Shown here piece by piece: positions 56,991 through 64,000 of a stretch of DNA of 64,000 nucleotides. Below the pieces are notes generated by a model that saw only the letters and a program-made list of their open reading frames with translations, did not search any database and was not told where the DNA came from. Each line of letters opens with the position of its first letter. Position 1 is the stretch's first letter. The stretch lies in the NCBI RefSeq assembly GCF_000222765.1, contig NZ_AFUE01000010.1, positions 1 to 64,000 of the forward strand, given 5' to 3'. Made by a program: the position numbers and the translations under genes. The stretch comes from Streptococcus cristatus ATCC 51100 (GTDB taxonomy: Bacteria > Bacillota > Bacilli > Lactobacillales > Streptococcaceae).

Positions 56991-57838
56991 ATGAAACTAA
57001 AGAATATTCTTTTGACCTGTCTGACCCTGATCCTGACCTTCCTGCTTAGTGCTTGTAGTTCCAATGTCAGTGATCCCAGCTTGGATAACTGGAGCAAGTA
57101 TGAGGAAAAAAACAGATTACAATCGGCTTTGATAATACCTTTGTCCCTATGGGATTTGAGCAAAAAGATGGCACTTATGCAGGCTTTGACATTGATTTGG
57201 CCAATGCTGTTTTTGAGGAATATGGAATTAAGGTGAAATGGCAGCCGATTGATTGGGATATGAAAGAAACAGAGTTGACCAACGGCACGATTGACCTTAT
57301 CTGGAATGGCTACTCCGCGACGGATGAGAGAAGAGAAAAGGTAGAATTTACCATTCCTTATATGAAAAATGAGCAGGTTTTGGTCAGCAAAAAATCCTCT
57401 CATATCTCACAGGCCAGTGATATGGTAGGAAAAGTATTGGGTGCTCAAGCAGGATCTTCTGGCTACGTAGCGTTTGAAAGCAATCCTGAAATTTTGAAAA
57501 CCATTGTTAAAAATCATACAGCGACTCAGTATCAGAGCTTTAACGAGGCGCTGATTGACTTGCAAAACGACCGGATTGATGGTCTCTTGATTGACCGCGT
57601 CTATGCCAATTATTATCTGACAGAAGAAGGAATTTTAGATCAATATTCAGTTTTTTCAGTTGGATTTGAGAGCGAGGACTTTGCGGTCGGGGCTAGAAAG
57701 GCGGACCGTACTTTAGTTGAAAAAGTAAATGCCGCTTTCGGGAAATTATACCAAGAGGGAAAATTCCAGAAAATCGCTGAGAAGTGGTTTGGAGAGGATA
57801 TTGCGACAGACCAAGTGAAAGCATATAAAAACAACTAG
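56991..57838 (+). pseudogene. Amino-acid ABC transporter substrate-binding lipoprotein, frameshifted
   Basis: The lipoprotein signal (TFLLSAC lipobox at about residues 16-22) starts in frame at 56991, after GGGAGG. The binding domain (GFDNTFVPMGFEQKDGTYAG and onward) continues in the -1 frame to 57838. The switch lies at seven A followed by C (57106-57113). One more A would restore a single frame of normal length. Alternatively the codons GAA AAA AAC form the slippery heptamer A AAA AAC. A -1 slip there gives an intact protein of about 282 aa. GGAG (57091-57094) lies 12 nt before it. The rest is well conserved (SBP_bac_3 fold). Either a recent indel or programmed frameshifting; cannot be told from sequence. 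Confidence 0.8.
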
Positions 57839-57858
57839 CAGAAAACTAGTTGTTTTTT
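57829..57858. terminator. Bidirectional terminator
   Basis: AACAACTAG pairs with CTAGTTGTT with A- and T-runs on both sides; shared by the ABC operon and mntE. Confidence 0.8.
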
Positions 57859-59036
57859 CGTGTTTCTTGGTGGAAGATATTTTGCCAGACTTCGTGGCGG
57901 CGCCAGAGGCTGGTATGGATGACATCCCCGATTTGATAGCGAATCAGCTTAGTCTTTTGGCTAACGGATGTAATTTCTAAATTTTTGATAGGAGAAGTTT
58001 GGGCTCTCTCTAGTTGAAATTCCTCTTTGTTTAGCTGGCGACCATCTTGGGAAATGTAGACAAAATCAGAGGAAATAAGTGCATCCAATTGACTGCCTTG
58101 GTCGACTAATTGCTCACGCATCAGGAGCTTTTGATAAACATTATCCAGAATCTCATCTTCAGGAATCGGAGCTGGCTCAATATGAATATCAATGTCGAAG
58201 ACACCGAAGTCTTCCTTGAGCATATCCTCTACCTGATCAGCAATTTCGTGGCTTTCAAAGACGGAGAGGTCAGGATTCATTTCCAGTATAATATCTAGAT
58301 AAATATTGCTGCCATAGGTCCGACCACGCTGGGATTTGACGCGTGTGATTTTAGGAATTTCCAGAATGGCACGCTTATAGTCGTCTAAAAGGTCCTGATC
58401 AAAGCCGTCTGATAGGCTGAAGGAGGACTCCATGAAAATATCATAGGCTGTTTTCAGAATGAAAAAAGTAATAATGATGGCTGCTAGCCTATCAACGATG
58501 GGAAACTTCAGGGAGCTGGCAATAATAGCAACCGATGTGCCCAGAGAAGTGATGGCGTCCGAGAGATTGTCCTTGGCAGCCGCATCCAGAGCTTTGGATT
58601 TTACCCTTTTGGCTAGGTTTTTATTGTAAAGATAAACGCCAAACATGATGATGGCCGATACAATCCCGACGATGGCTCCCACAGGATCAATCAAGGTTTC
58701 TTCCTTGTTAATGATTTTTTGAGCCGTATCAATGAGGACATTGAAACCGACAAAAAACATGATGAAAGAAGTAATTAGGCTGGCCAGATCTTCAATCTTC
58801 CAATGGCCGAAGCGGTGGTCCTTATCCGCTGGTTTTCTTGCCATGCGCAAACCGATTAAGACTGCTATATTGGCAACGATATCGGATACGTTGTTGAAAC
58901 CATCCGCCGTCAAACTGGAGGATGTCAGTGCCGTACCTGCAATGATCTTTGTAACGGATAAGCCAATGTAGGTGGCAATTGCTAGGAGGGCGCCTCGTTC
59001 GGCAAGTTTGAGATTGTCACTTGGATGATTGTTCAT
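57846..59036 (-). CDS. mntE: Manganese efflux protein MntE (CDF family)
   Basis: A 396-aa cation diffusion facilitator that exports Mn2+. It has about six membrane helices with LTADGFNNVSD and DHRFGHWKIEDLASL metal-site motifs, and a C-terminal cytoplasmic domain (AVHIEP-like DIDIHIEPAP). It is very close to pneumococcal MntE as I recall it. Single gene, convergent with the ABC operon. No yybP-ykoY leader was seen. Confidence 0.9.
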   Translation of the reverse strand: MNNHPSDNLKLAERGALLAIATYIGLSVTKIIAGTALTSSSLTADGFNNVSDIVANIAVLIGLRMARKPADKDHRFGHWKIEDLASLITSFIMFFVGFNVLIDTAQKIINKEETLIDPVGAIVGIVSAIIMFGVYLYNKNLAKRVKSKALDAAAKDNLSDAITSLGTSVAIIASSLKFPIVDRLAAIIITFFILKTAYDIFMESSFSLSDGFDQDLLDDYKRAILEIPKITRVKSQRGRTYGSNIYLDIILEMNPDLSVFESHEIADQVEDMLKEDFGVFDIDIHIEPAPIPEDEILDNVYQKLLMREQLVDQGSQLDALISSDFVYISQDGRQLNKEEFQLERAQTSPIKNLEITSVSQKTKLIRYQIGDVIHTSLWRRHEVWQNIFHQETRKNN

Positions 59037-59129
59037 GGCTGCTCCTTTCTAGACTACTATTATAGCTTTTTCACACTTGAATTTCAATTGAGGACAGTTG
59101 CCTTTTCGATAACAAATTCGCTCGAATTT

Positions 59130-59138
59130 TGATATAAT
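59130..59138 (+). promoter_or_regulatory. pcrA extended -10
   Basis: TGATATAAT 46 bp before the pcrA start; -35 weak. Confidence 0.6.
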
Positions 59139-59183
59139 GGAAGCATTGATTTTCAGTTTGATTTTGTATTGAAAGGATAGAAG

Positions 59184-61472
59184 ATGAATCCCTTATTAAA
59201 CGGTATGAATGACCGTCAGGCCGAAGCGGTCCAGACGACGGAAGGCCCCTTGTTGATTATGGCGGGGGCTGGTTCAGGAAAAACTCGAGTCCTGACCCAC
59301 CGCATCGCCTATTTGATTGATGAGAAGATGGTCAATCCTTGGAATATCCTAGCCATTACCTTTACCAATAAGGCAGCGCGGGAGATGAAAGAACGAGCAG
59401 CAGCGCTCAATCCAGCCACCCAAGACTGCTTAATCGCTACCTTCCACTCCATGTGTGTGCGCATCCTGCGGCGAGAAGCAGATCATATTGGCTACAACCG
59501 CAACTTTACTATCGTTGATCCAGGCGAGCAGCGGACTCTGATGAAACGGATTCTCAAAAACCTCAATCTGGATCCTAAAAAGTGGAACGAGCGCGCCATT
59601 CTAGGTACTATTTCCAATGCTAAGAACGACCTGATTGACGAGGTGGCCTATGCGAATCTAGCTGGTGATATATACACAGAGATTGTGGCCAAGTGCTACA
59701 CGGCCTATCAAAAGGAATTGCGCCAGTCTGAAGCCATGGATTTTGACGATTTGATCATGCTGACCCTGCGGCTTTTTGACCAGAATCCAGATGTCCTGAC
59801 CTACTACCAGCAACGTTACCAGTACATCCATGTGGACGAGTATCAAGATACCAACCATGCCCAGTACCAGCTGGTCAAGCTCTTGGCTTCTCGCTTTAAG
59901 AATATCTGTGTGGTCGGAGACGCTGACCAGTCTATCTATGGCTGGCGGGGAGCCGATATGCAGAATATCCTAGACTTTGAAAAGGATTATCCAGAAGCCA
60001 AAGTTGTTTTGCTTGAAGAAAACTATCGCTCGACTAAGACCATCCTTCAGGCGGCTAATGAAGTCATCCGAAACAACCGCAATCGCCGTCCTAAAAATCT
60101 CTGGACTCAAAATGAAGACGGTGAGGAAATTGTCTACTATCGGGCTAATGACGAGCAGGACGAGGCTCTCTTTGTCGCTCGAACTATTGATCAACTGAGC
60201 CGAGAAGGTTACAGTCATAAGGATTTTGCGGTCCTTTACCGGACTAATGCCCAGTCACGGACGGTGGAAGAAGCCCTGCTTAAGGCTAATATCCCCTATA
60301 CCATGGTTGGGGGCACCAAGTTCTATAGCCGTAAAGAAATCCGCGATGTTATTTCTTACCTTAATCTCATCGCCAATCCTAGTGACAATATCAGCTACGA
60401 GCGCGTGGTCAATGAGCCCAAACGTGGTGTCGGGCCGGGAACGGTGGAGAAAATTCGGGATTTTGCGGCTAGTCAAGAAATCTCTTTGCTGGAGGCGTCA
60501 GCTAATATCATGCTATCACCAGTCAAGGGCAAGGCAGCTCAGGCAGTTTATGAGTTTGCCAATCTGATACTCGATTTGCGGGATCGTTTGGATGACTATA
60601 GCGTGACTGAACTAGTCGAGCTTGTTCTGAAAAAAACAGGTTACGCTGCAGCTTTGGCAGCTCAGGCAACCTTGGAGAGCCAAGCTCGGATTGAAAATAT
60701 CGAAGAATTCCTGTCTGTAACCAAGAACTTTGACGAAAATCCAGACAATCCTGCTGATGAGACAGGTCTGGACAAGCTTAGCCGTTTTCTCAATGACCTA
60801 GCCTTGATTGCGGACACAGATGATGGAGATATGGAGAGTTCTGAAGTGACTTTGATGACGCTCCACGCGGCAAAGGGATTGGAATTTCCAGTCGTCTTTC
60901 TGGTTGGTATGGAGGAAAATGTCTTCCCTCTGAGCCGGGCATCTGAAGATGAGGATGAGCTGGAAGAGGAGCGCCGTCTGGCCTATGTCGGCATCACCCG
61001 AGCAGAGAAGATTCTCTATCTGACCAATGCTAACTCCCGCTTGCTCTACGGCCGTACCAACTACAATCAGCCGACCCGTTTCTTGAGAGAAATCAGTTCA
61101 GACTTGCTAAACTATCAGGGACTGGCTCGACCGGCAAACAGCTCCTTTAAGGTTAGCTATACCAATAGCGATACTAGCAAATTCGGTCAGGGCATGAGTC
61201 TGGCTCAAGCCCTGCAGGAGAGGAAGCGTCAAGCGGCACCTAGTTCGATTTCTACAAACAGCCTGCCTTTTGGAAAGAGCAGTCAGAGCCAGCCATCTAA
61301 GCCAGAAGTTGCTTGGGCTATCGGGGATATTGCCCACCATAAGAAATGGGGCGATGGAACAGTTTTGGCAGTATCTGGCAGCGGCAACAGTCAAGAGCTC
61401 AAGATTAGTTTCCCAGAAGTCGGCCTGAAGAAAGTGCTGGCCAGCATAGCACCGATTGAGAAAAAATCATGA
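59184..61472 (+). CDS. pcrA: ATP-dependent DNA helicase PcrA
   Basis: Essential UvrD-family 3'-5' helicase for repair, rolling-circle replication and removal of RecA. The 762-aa protein has Walker [10 protein letters not shown] (about 28-36), [17 protein letters not shown] and [14 protein letters not shown]. Its C-terminal region ends in a Tudor-like fold ([14 protein letters not shown]) that binds RNA polymerase. The ATG follows AAAGGA. It overlaps the Nudix gene by 4 bp. Confidence 0.95.
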   Translation: MNPLLNGMNDRQAEAVQTTEGPLLIMAGAGSGKTRVLTHRIAYLIDEKMVNPWNILAITFTNKAAREMKERAAALNPATQDCLIATFHSMCVRILRREADHIGYNRNFTIVDPGEQRTLMKRILKNLNLDPKKWNERAILGTISNAKNDLIDEVAYANLAGDIYTEIVAKCYTAYQKELRQSEAMDFDDLIMLTLRLFDQNPDVLTYYQQRYQYIHVDEYQDTNHAQYQLVKLLASRFKNICVVGDADQSIYGWRGADMQNILDFEKDYPEAKVVLLEENYRSTKTILQAANEVIRNNRNRRPKNLWTQNEDGEEIVYYRANDEQDEALFVARTIDQLSREGYSHKDFAVLYRTNAQSRTVEEALLKANIPYTMVGGTKFYSRKEIRDVISYLNLIANPSDNISYERVVNEPKRGVGPGTVEKIRDFAASQEISLLEASANIMLSPVKGKAAQAVYEFANLILDLRDRLDDYSVTELVELVLKKTGYAAALAAQATLESQARIENIEEFLSVTKNFDENPDNPADETGLDKLSRFLNDLALIADTDDGDMESSEVTLMTLHAAKGLEFPVVFLVGMEENVFPLSRASEDEDELEEERRLAYVGITRAEKILYLTNANSRLLYGRTNYNQPTRFLREISSDLLNYQGLARPANSSFKVSYTNSDTSKFGQGMSLAQALQERKRQAAPSSISTNSLPFGKSSQSQPSKPEVAWAIGDIAHHKKWGDGTVLAVSGSGNSQELKISFPEVGLKKVLASIAPIEKKS

Positions 61473-61867
61473 TGAGGCAGTCGATTGAAGCCTGGATTTA
61501 TCATCCAGAGGAACGAGAAATCTTGCTCTTAAAAGTGGAAGCTGAGAAAGTTTCCTTTTGGCAGCCCATTACTGGTGGGATTGAGAGTGGTGAGAGTCCA
61601 GAAGAAGCCTGTCTTCGTGAAATAAAAGAAGAGACTAGCTTGCTCTTACATCGTTCAAATCTGACTAGTCTTGGAGATTTTATGGTAAAGATTGATGAAA
61701 ATCTGACCATCCACAAAAATCTCTTTCTAGTTCTGACTGAACAGAAGGCAATCCAGATTTCTGATGAGCATGTAGGGGCTCAGTGGGTAGCTTTAGACAA
61801 AGTTTCGTCGCAGCTTTATTGGCCCAGCAATCAAGCGACTTTTGAGATTATGTCTGAGAAGCTATAA
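61469..61867 (+). CDS. Nudix hydrolase
   Basis: A 132-aa Nudix protein with the box [20 protein letters not shown] (about 36-55). The catalytic REXXEE is complete, while the usual last Gly of the box is Ser (ETSL). Substrate unknown; homologues cleave nucleoside diphosphate derivatives. Start overlaps the pcrA stop (ATGA). Confidence 0.85.
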   Translation: MMRQSIEAWIYHPEEREILLLKVEAEKVSFWQPITGGIESGESPEEACLREIKEETSLLLHRSNLTSLGDFMVKIDENLTIHKNLFLVLTEQKAIQISDEHVGAQWVALDKVSSQLYWPSNQATFEIMSEKL

Positions 61868-61895
61868 GATATAGCTTCTCTTTATTTCTTTTGAT
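61857..61895 (+). terminator. Nudix gene terminator
   Basis: AGAAGCTATA (61857-61866) pairs with TATAGCTTCT (61870-61879), followed by a T-rich run. The stem includes the stop codon. Confidence 0.8.
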
Positions 61896-61965
61896 AAGGA
61901 AATTCTATTAGTCAAGCGGGGCATTTAATGGTAGACTTATCACATAACTATAGTGAGGTGACCTT

Positions 61966-63246
61966 ATGACACGTGAATTTAAATTTGAAACTCTGCAGCT
62001 TCATGCCGGACAAACAGTGGACCCGACAACCAAATCACGGGCTCTGCCTATTTACCAGACAACTTCCTATGTGTTTGACGATACTCAGGAGGGAGAAGAT
62101 CTTTTTGCCCTACGCAAACCGGGCAATATCTACACTCGGATTACCAATCCGACCCTGTCTGCTTTTGAGGAGCGGATTGCGGCTTTGGAGGGTGGAGTCG
62201 GAGCTCTAGCGACAGCTTCTGGTATGGCAGCTGTTACCTACACCATTCTAGCTTTGGCCCATACTGGCGACCATGTAGTAGCAGCCTCTACCATCTACGG
62301 CGGTACCTTTAATCTGCTCAAGGAAACCCTGCCTCGCTATGGCATTACCACGACTTTTGTGGATATTGAAAATCTGGCTGAAGTAGAAGCAGCCATTCAG
62401 GACAATACCAAGTTGGTTTTGATTGAAAGTTTAGGCAATCCGCTGATTAATATCCCTGACTTTGATGATTTGGCCGAGCTGGTTCATGCTCACAAGATTC
62501 CGCTGATTTCTGACAATACCTTTGCTACACCTTATCTAATCAATGTCTTTTCTCATGGAGTGGACATTGCAGTACATTCTGCGACCAAGTTTATAGGTGG
62601 TCACGGAACAAGCATTGGCGGTGTGATTGTGGACAGCGGTCGTTTTGACTGGGAAGCTTCTTGCAAGTTTCCGCAGTTCGTGGACCCGGACCCGAGCTAT
62701 CATGATATCAGTTATACGCGCGATGTCGGAGCAGCAGCCTTTGTTACTGCTGTTCGGACCCAGCTCTTGCGCGATACGGGTGCAGCCATGTCTCCCTTCA
62801 ATGCCTTTCTCTTCCTGCAGGGGTTGGAAACTCTCTCTTTGCGTGTAGAACGCCATGTGTCCAATGCCGAGAAGATTGTGGAATTCTTAGCAGGGCATCC
62901 TAAGGTCGAGCAGGTCAATTATCCGAAGCTTGCTGACAGACCTTATCATGCTTTGGCAGAAAAATATTTCCCTAAAGGCGTGGGCTCAATTTTCACCTTT
63001 AATGTCAAAGGTGGTGAGAAAGAAGCTCGTAAGGTTATTGACAGCCTAGAGATTTTCTCTGACTTGGCCAATGTAGCAGATGCTAAGTCCCTGGTCGTCC
63101 ATCCAGCTACAACGACTCATGGTCAGATGTCGCCAGAGGCTCAACTGGCAGCAGGCATTACACCAAATCAAATCCGTCTCTCTATCGGCTTGGAAAATGT
63201 GGATGACTTGATAGAGGATTTGAGAATAGCTTTGGAATCTATTTAA
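61966..63246 (+). CDS. O-acetylhomoserine sulfhydrylase (MetY/CysD family)
   Basis: PLP enzyme making homocysteine from O-acetylhomoserine and sulfide, in methionine synthesis. The 426-aa protein has YTRITNPT, the SGMAA phosphate loop, SLGNPL and the PLP Lys208 in HSATKF. The long 50-residue insert after that (FDWEASCKFPQF, DPSYHD) separates MetY from MetB/MetC. GTGAGGTGA precedes the ATG. Single gene between terminators. Upstream, TGATAAG (61892-61898) and CTTATCA face each other; a regulator site is possible but unproven. Confidence 0.9.
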   Translation: MTREFKFETLQLHAGQTVDPTTKSRALPIYQTTSYVFDDTQEGEDLFALRKPGNIYTRITNPTLSAFEERIAALEGGVGALATASGMAAVTYTILALAHTGDHVVAASTIYGGTFNLLKETLPRYGITTTFVDIENLAEVEAAIQDNTKLVLIESLGNPLINIPDFDDLAELVHAHKIPLISDNTFATPYLINVFSHGVDIAVHSATKFIGGHGTSIGGVIVDSGRFDWEASCKFPQFVDPDPSYHDISYTRDVGAAAFVTAVRTQLLRDTGAAMSPFNAFLFLQGLETLSLRVERHVSNAEKIVEFLAGHPKVEQVNYPKLADRPYHALAEKYFPKGVGSIFTFNVKGGEKEARKVIDSLEIFSDLANVADAKSLVVHPATTTHGQMSPEAQLAAGITPNQIRLSIGLENVDDLIEDLRIALESI

Positions 63247-63265
63247 CAAATAATAGCTATAATTT

Positions 63266-63308
63266 AGAATATTTAGAAATTGAATTTTTAAATATTCTAT
63301 TTTTTTTG
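63266..63308 (+). terminator. Terminator after the sulfhydrylase gene
   Basis: AGAATATTTA (63266-63275) pairs with TAAATATTCT (63289-63298) and is followed by eight T. Confidence 0.8.
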
Positions 63309-63310
63309 AA

Positions 63311-63316
63311 TATAAT
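63311..63316 (+). promoter_or_regulatory. galE -10 box
   Basis: TATAAT directly after the preceding terminator; a second candidate (GATAAT, 63329-63334) follows. No clear -35. Confidence 0.4.
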
Positions 63317-63368
63317 GATTTTTTGTGAGATAATGTCAGTATATTTTAATTAGTGAAGGTTGATTTAA

Positions 63369-64000
63369 ATGAGACATAAAATTTTAGTTACAGGTGGGGC
63401 AGGTTTTATAGGTACTCATACTGTTATTGAACTAGTTAATGCTGGTCATGAAGTAGTGGTAGTTGATAATTTAATCAATAGCAACAAAAAAAGCATTGAA
63501 ATTGTTGAAAAAATTGTTGGGAAAAACATTCCATTTTATATAGCAGATGTCTGTGATGAGGAAAAGCTGCTCGAAATTTTTACGAAAGAAAGACCTACAG
63601 GAGTTATTCATTTTGCCGCATTAAAGGCAGTGGGAGAGTCTACGGAAATACCTCTTACATATTATAAGAATAATATCACAGGTGTTTTAACGCTTTTAAA
63701 AGTGATGGAAGAGGTTAATTGTAAAAATATTATTTTTAGTTCTTCAGCGACGGTGTATGGGGATCCTCACACAGTTCCAATTTTAGAAGATTTTCCACTT
63801 TCAGTTACAAACCCATATGGCCGAACAAAATTAATGACAGAAGAAATTTTGACAGATATTTATAAAGCCGATATAAGTTGGAATGTGGTGATTCTTCGTT
63901 ATTTTAACCCTATTGGTGCACATGAAAGTGGAGATTTAGGGGAGAATCCGAATGGAATCCCAAATAACCTTCTTCCTTATGTAACTCAGGTTGCAGTAGG
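63369..64000 (+). CDS. galE: UDP-glucose 4-epimerase, 3' end beyond the window
   Basis: The first 210 codons of a short-chain dehydrogenase-type epimerase interconverting UDP-glucose and UDP-galactose. It has the NAD loop TGGAGFIGTH (about 8-17), HFAALKAVGES, SSSATVYGDP and NPYGRTK with the catalytic Tyr/Lys, and RYFNPIGAH. It runs off the window with no stop. The sequence is more A/T-rich than the sulfhydrylase gene before it, which may mark the edge of a surface-polysaccharide or accessory region. UDP-galactose made here could feed CpoA-type transferases. Confidence 0.93.
   Translation, partial: MRHKILVTGGAGFIGTHTVIELVNAGHEVVVVDNLINSNKKSIEIVEKIVGKNIPFYIADVCDEEKLLEIFTKERPTGVIHFAALKAVGESTEIPLTYYKNNITGVLTLLKVMEEVNCKNIIFSSSATVYGDPHTVPILEDFPLSVTNPYGRTKLMTEEILTDIYKADISWNVVILRYFNPIGAHESGDLGENPNGIPNNLLPYVTQVAV

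Noticed and set aside
61892-61955. TGATAAG and CTTATCA facing each other before the sulfhydrylase gene, perhaps a regulator site.
   Set aside because: The halves are more than 35 bp apart and no known streptococcal methionine/cysteine regulator box was recognised; kept only as a remark in the gene entry.

Overview
The window is low-GC Gram-positive chromosome and reads as an oral Streptococcus of the sanguinis/gordonii/mitis kind. Three things point there: protein matches recalled from Streptococcus pneumoniae and its relatives (CcpA, DnaE-PfkA-Pyk, RexB-RexA, CpoA, MurT-GatD, CdaA-CdaR-GlmM, MntE, PcrA), a ComX-type competence box, and a tagatose-pathway galactose/lactose cluster. The species cannot be fixed from sequence alone. 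It is mostly core genome. No IS element, prophage or rRNA operon was seen, and there is one tRNA.

Layout. 0.2-7.3 kb: ccpA, dnaE, pfkA and pyk, i.e. global carbon control and lower glycolysis. 7.5-9.9 kb: a small membrane protein and the DEAD-box helicase gene cshA, whose long leader holds a terminator hairpin. 10.1-17.8 kb: lacR, a galactitol-family PTS (IIA, IIB, IIC), lacX and lacABCD. Sugar would enter as a phosphate ester and pass through tagatose-6-P to triose phosphates. Two promoters carry cre or LacR-like palindromes. 17.8-21.2 kb (minus strand): a GIY-YIG protein, TrmN6 and an unusual P-type ATPase. 21.4-25.2 kb: plsC, then comEA-comEC for DNA uptake. 25.2-28 kb: a DUF805 protein with a Gln-rich tail and an ECF sigma/anti-sigma pair. 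28-36.4 kb: tuf and the RexAB nuclease-helicase. 36.5-42 kb: two glycolipid glycosyltransferases, small membrane proteins, and a T-box separated from thrS by a membrane-protein gene. 42-50 kb: a catalytically dead signal-peptidase homologue, a LapA-like protein, murT-gatD, cdaA-cdaR-glmM, a 42-aa membrane peptide, obg and a 51-aa protein. 50-55.2 kb: rpmE2, pde2, flavodoxin, a stand-alone sufB, chorismate mutase, paired crcB genes, rplS and tRNA-Arg(CCU). 55.3-55.6 kb: a cas-less type II-A CRISPR remnant. 55.7-64 kb: an amino-acid ABC transporter whose binding-protein gene is frameshifted, mntE, pcrA, a Nudix gene, an O-acetylhomoserine sulfhydrylase gene and a galE truncated by the window edge.

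The most striking region is 55.3-55.55 kb. On the minus strand it encodes the body and terminator of a Cas9-type tracrRNA. The complement of its anti-repeat runs, after exactly 30 bp, into a 36-bp type II-A repeat, a second 30-bp spacer and a degenerate terminal repeat. No cas gene is present. This is the junction expected if recombination between the tracrRNA anti-repeat and an array repeat removed cas9-cas1-cas2-csn2 in one step.

Other points for a second look: the A AAA AAC heptamer at the binding-protein frameshift, the SipA-like pseudo-peptidase, the T-box/thrS separation, the orphan sufB, and the ECF sigma gene without a conventional start codon.
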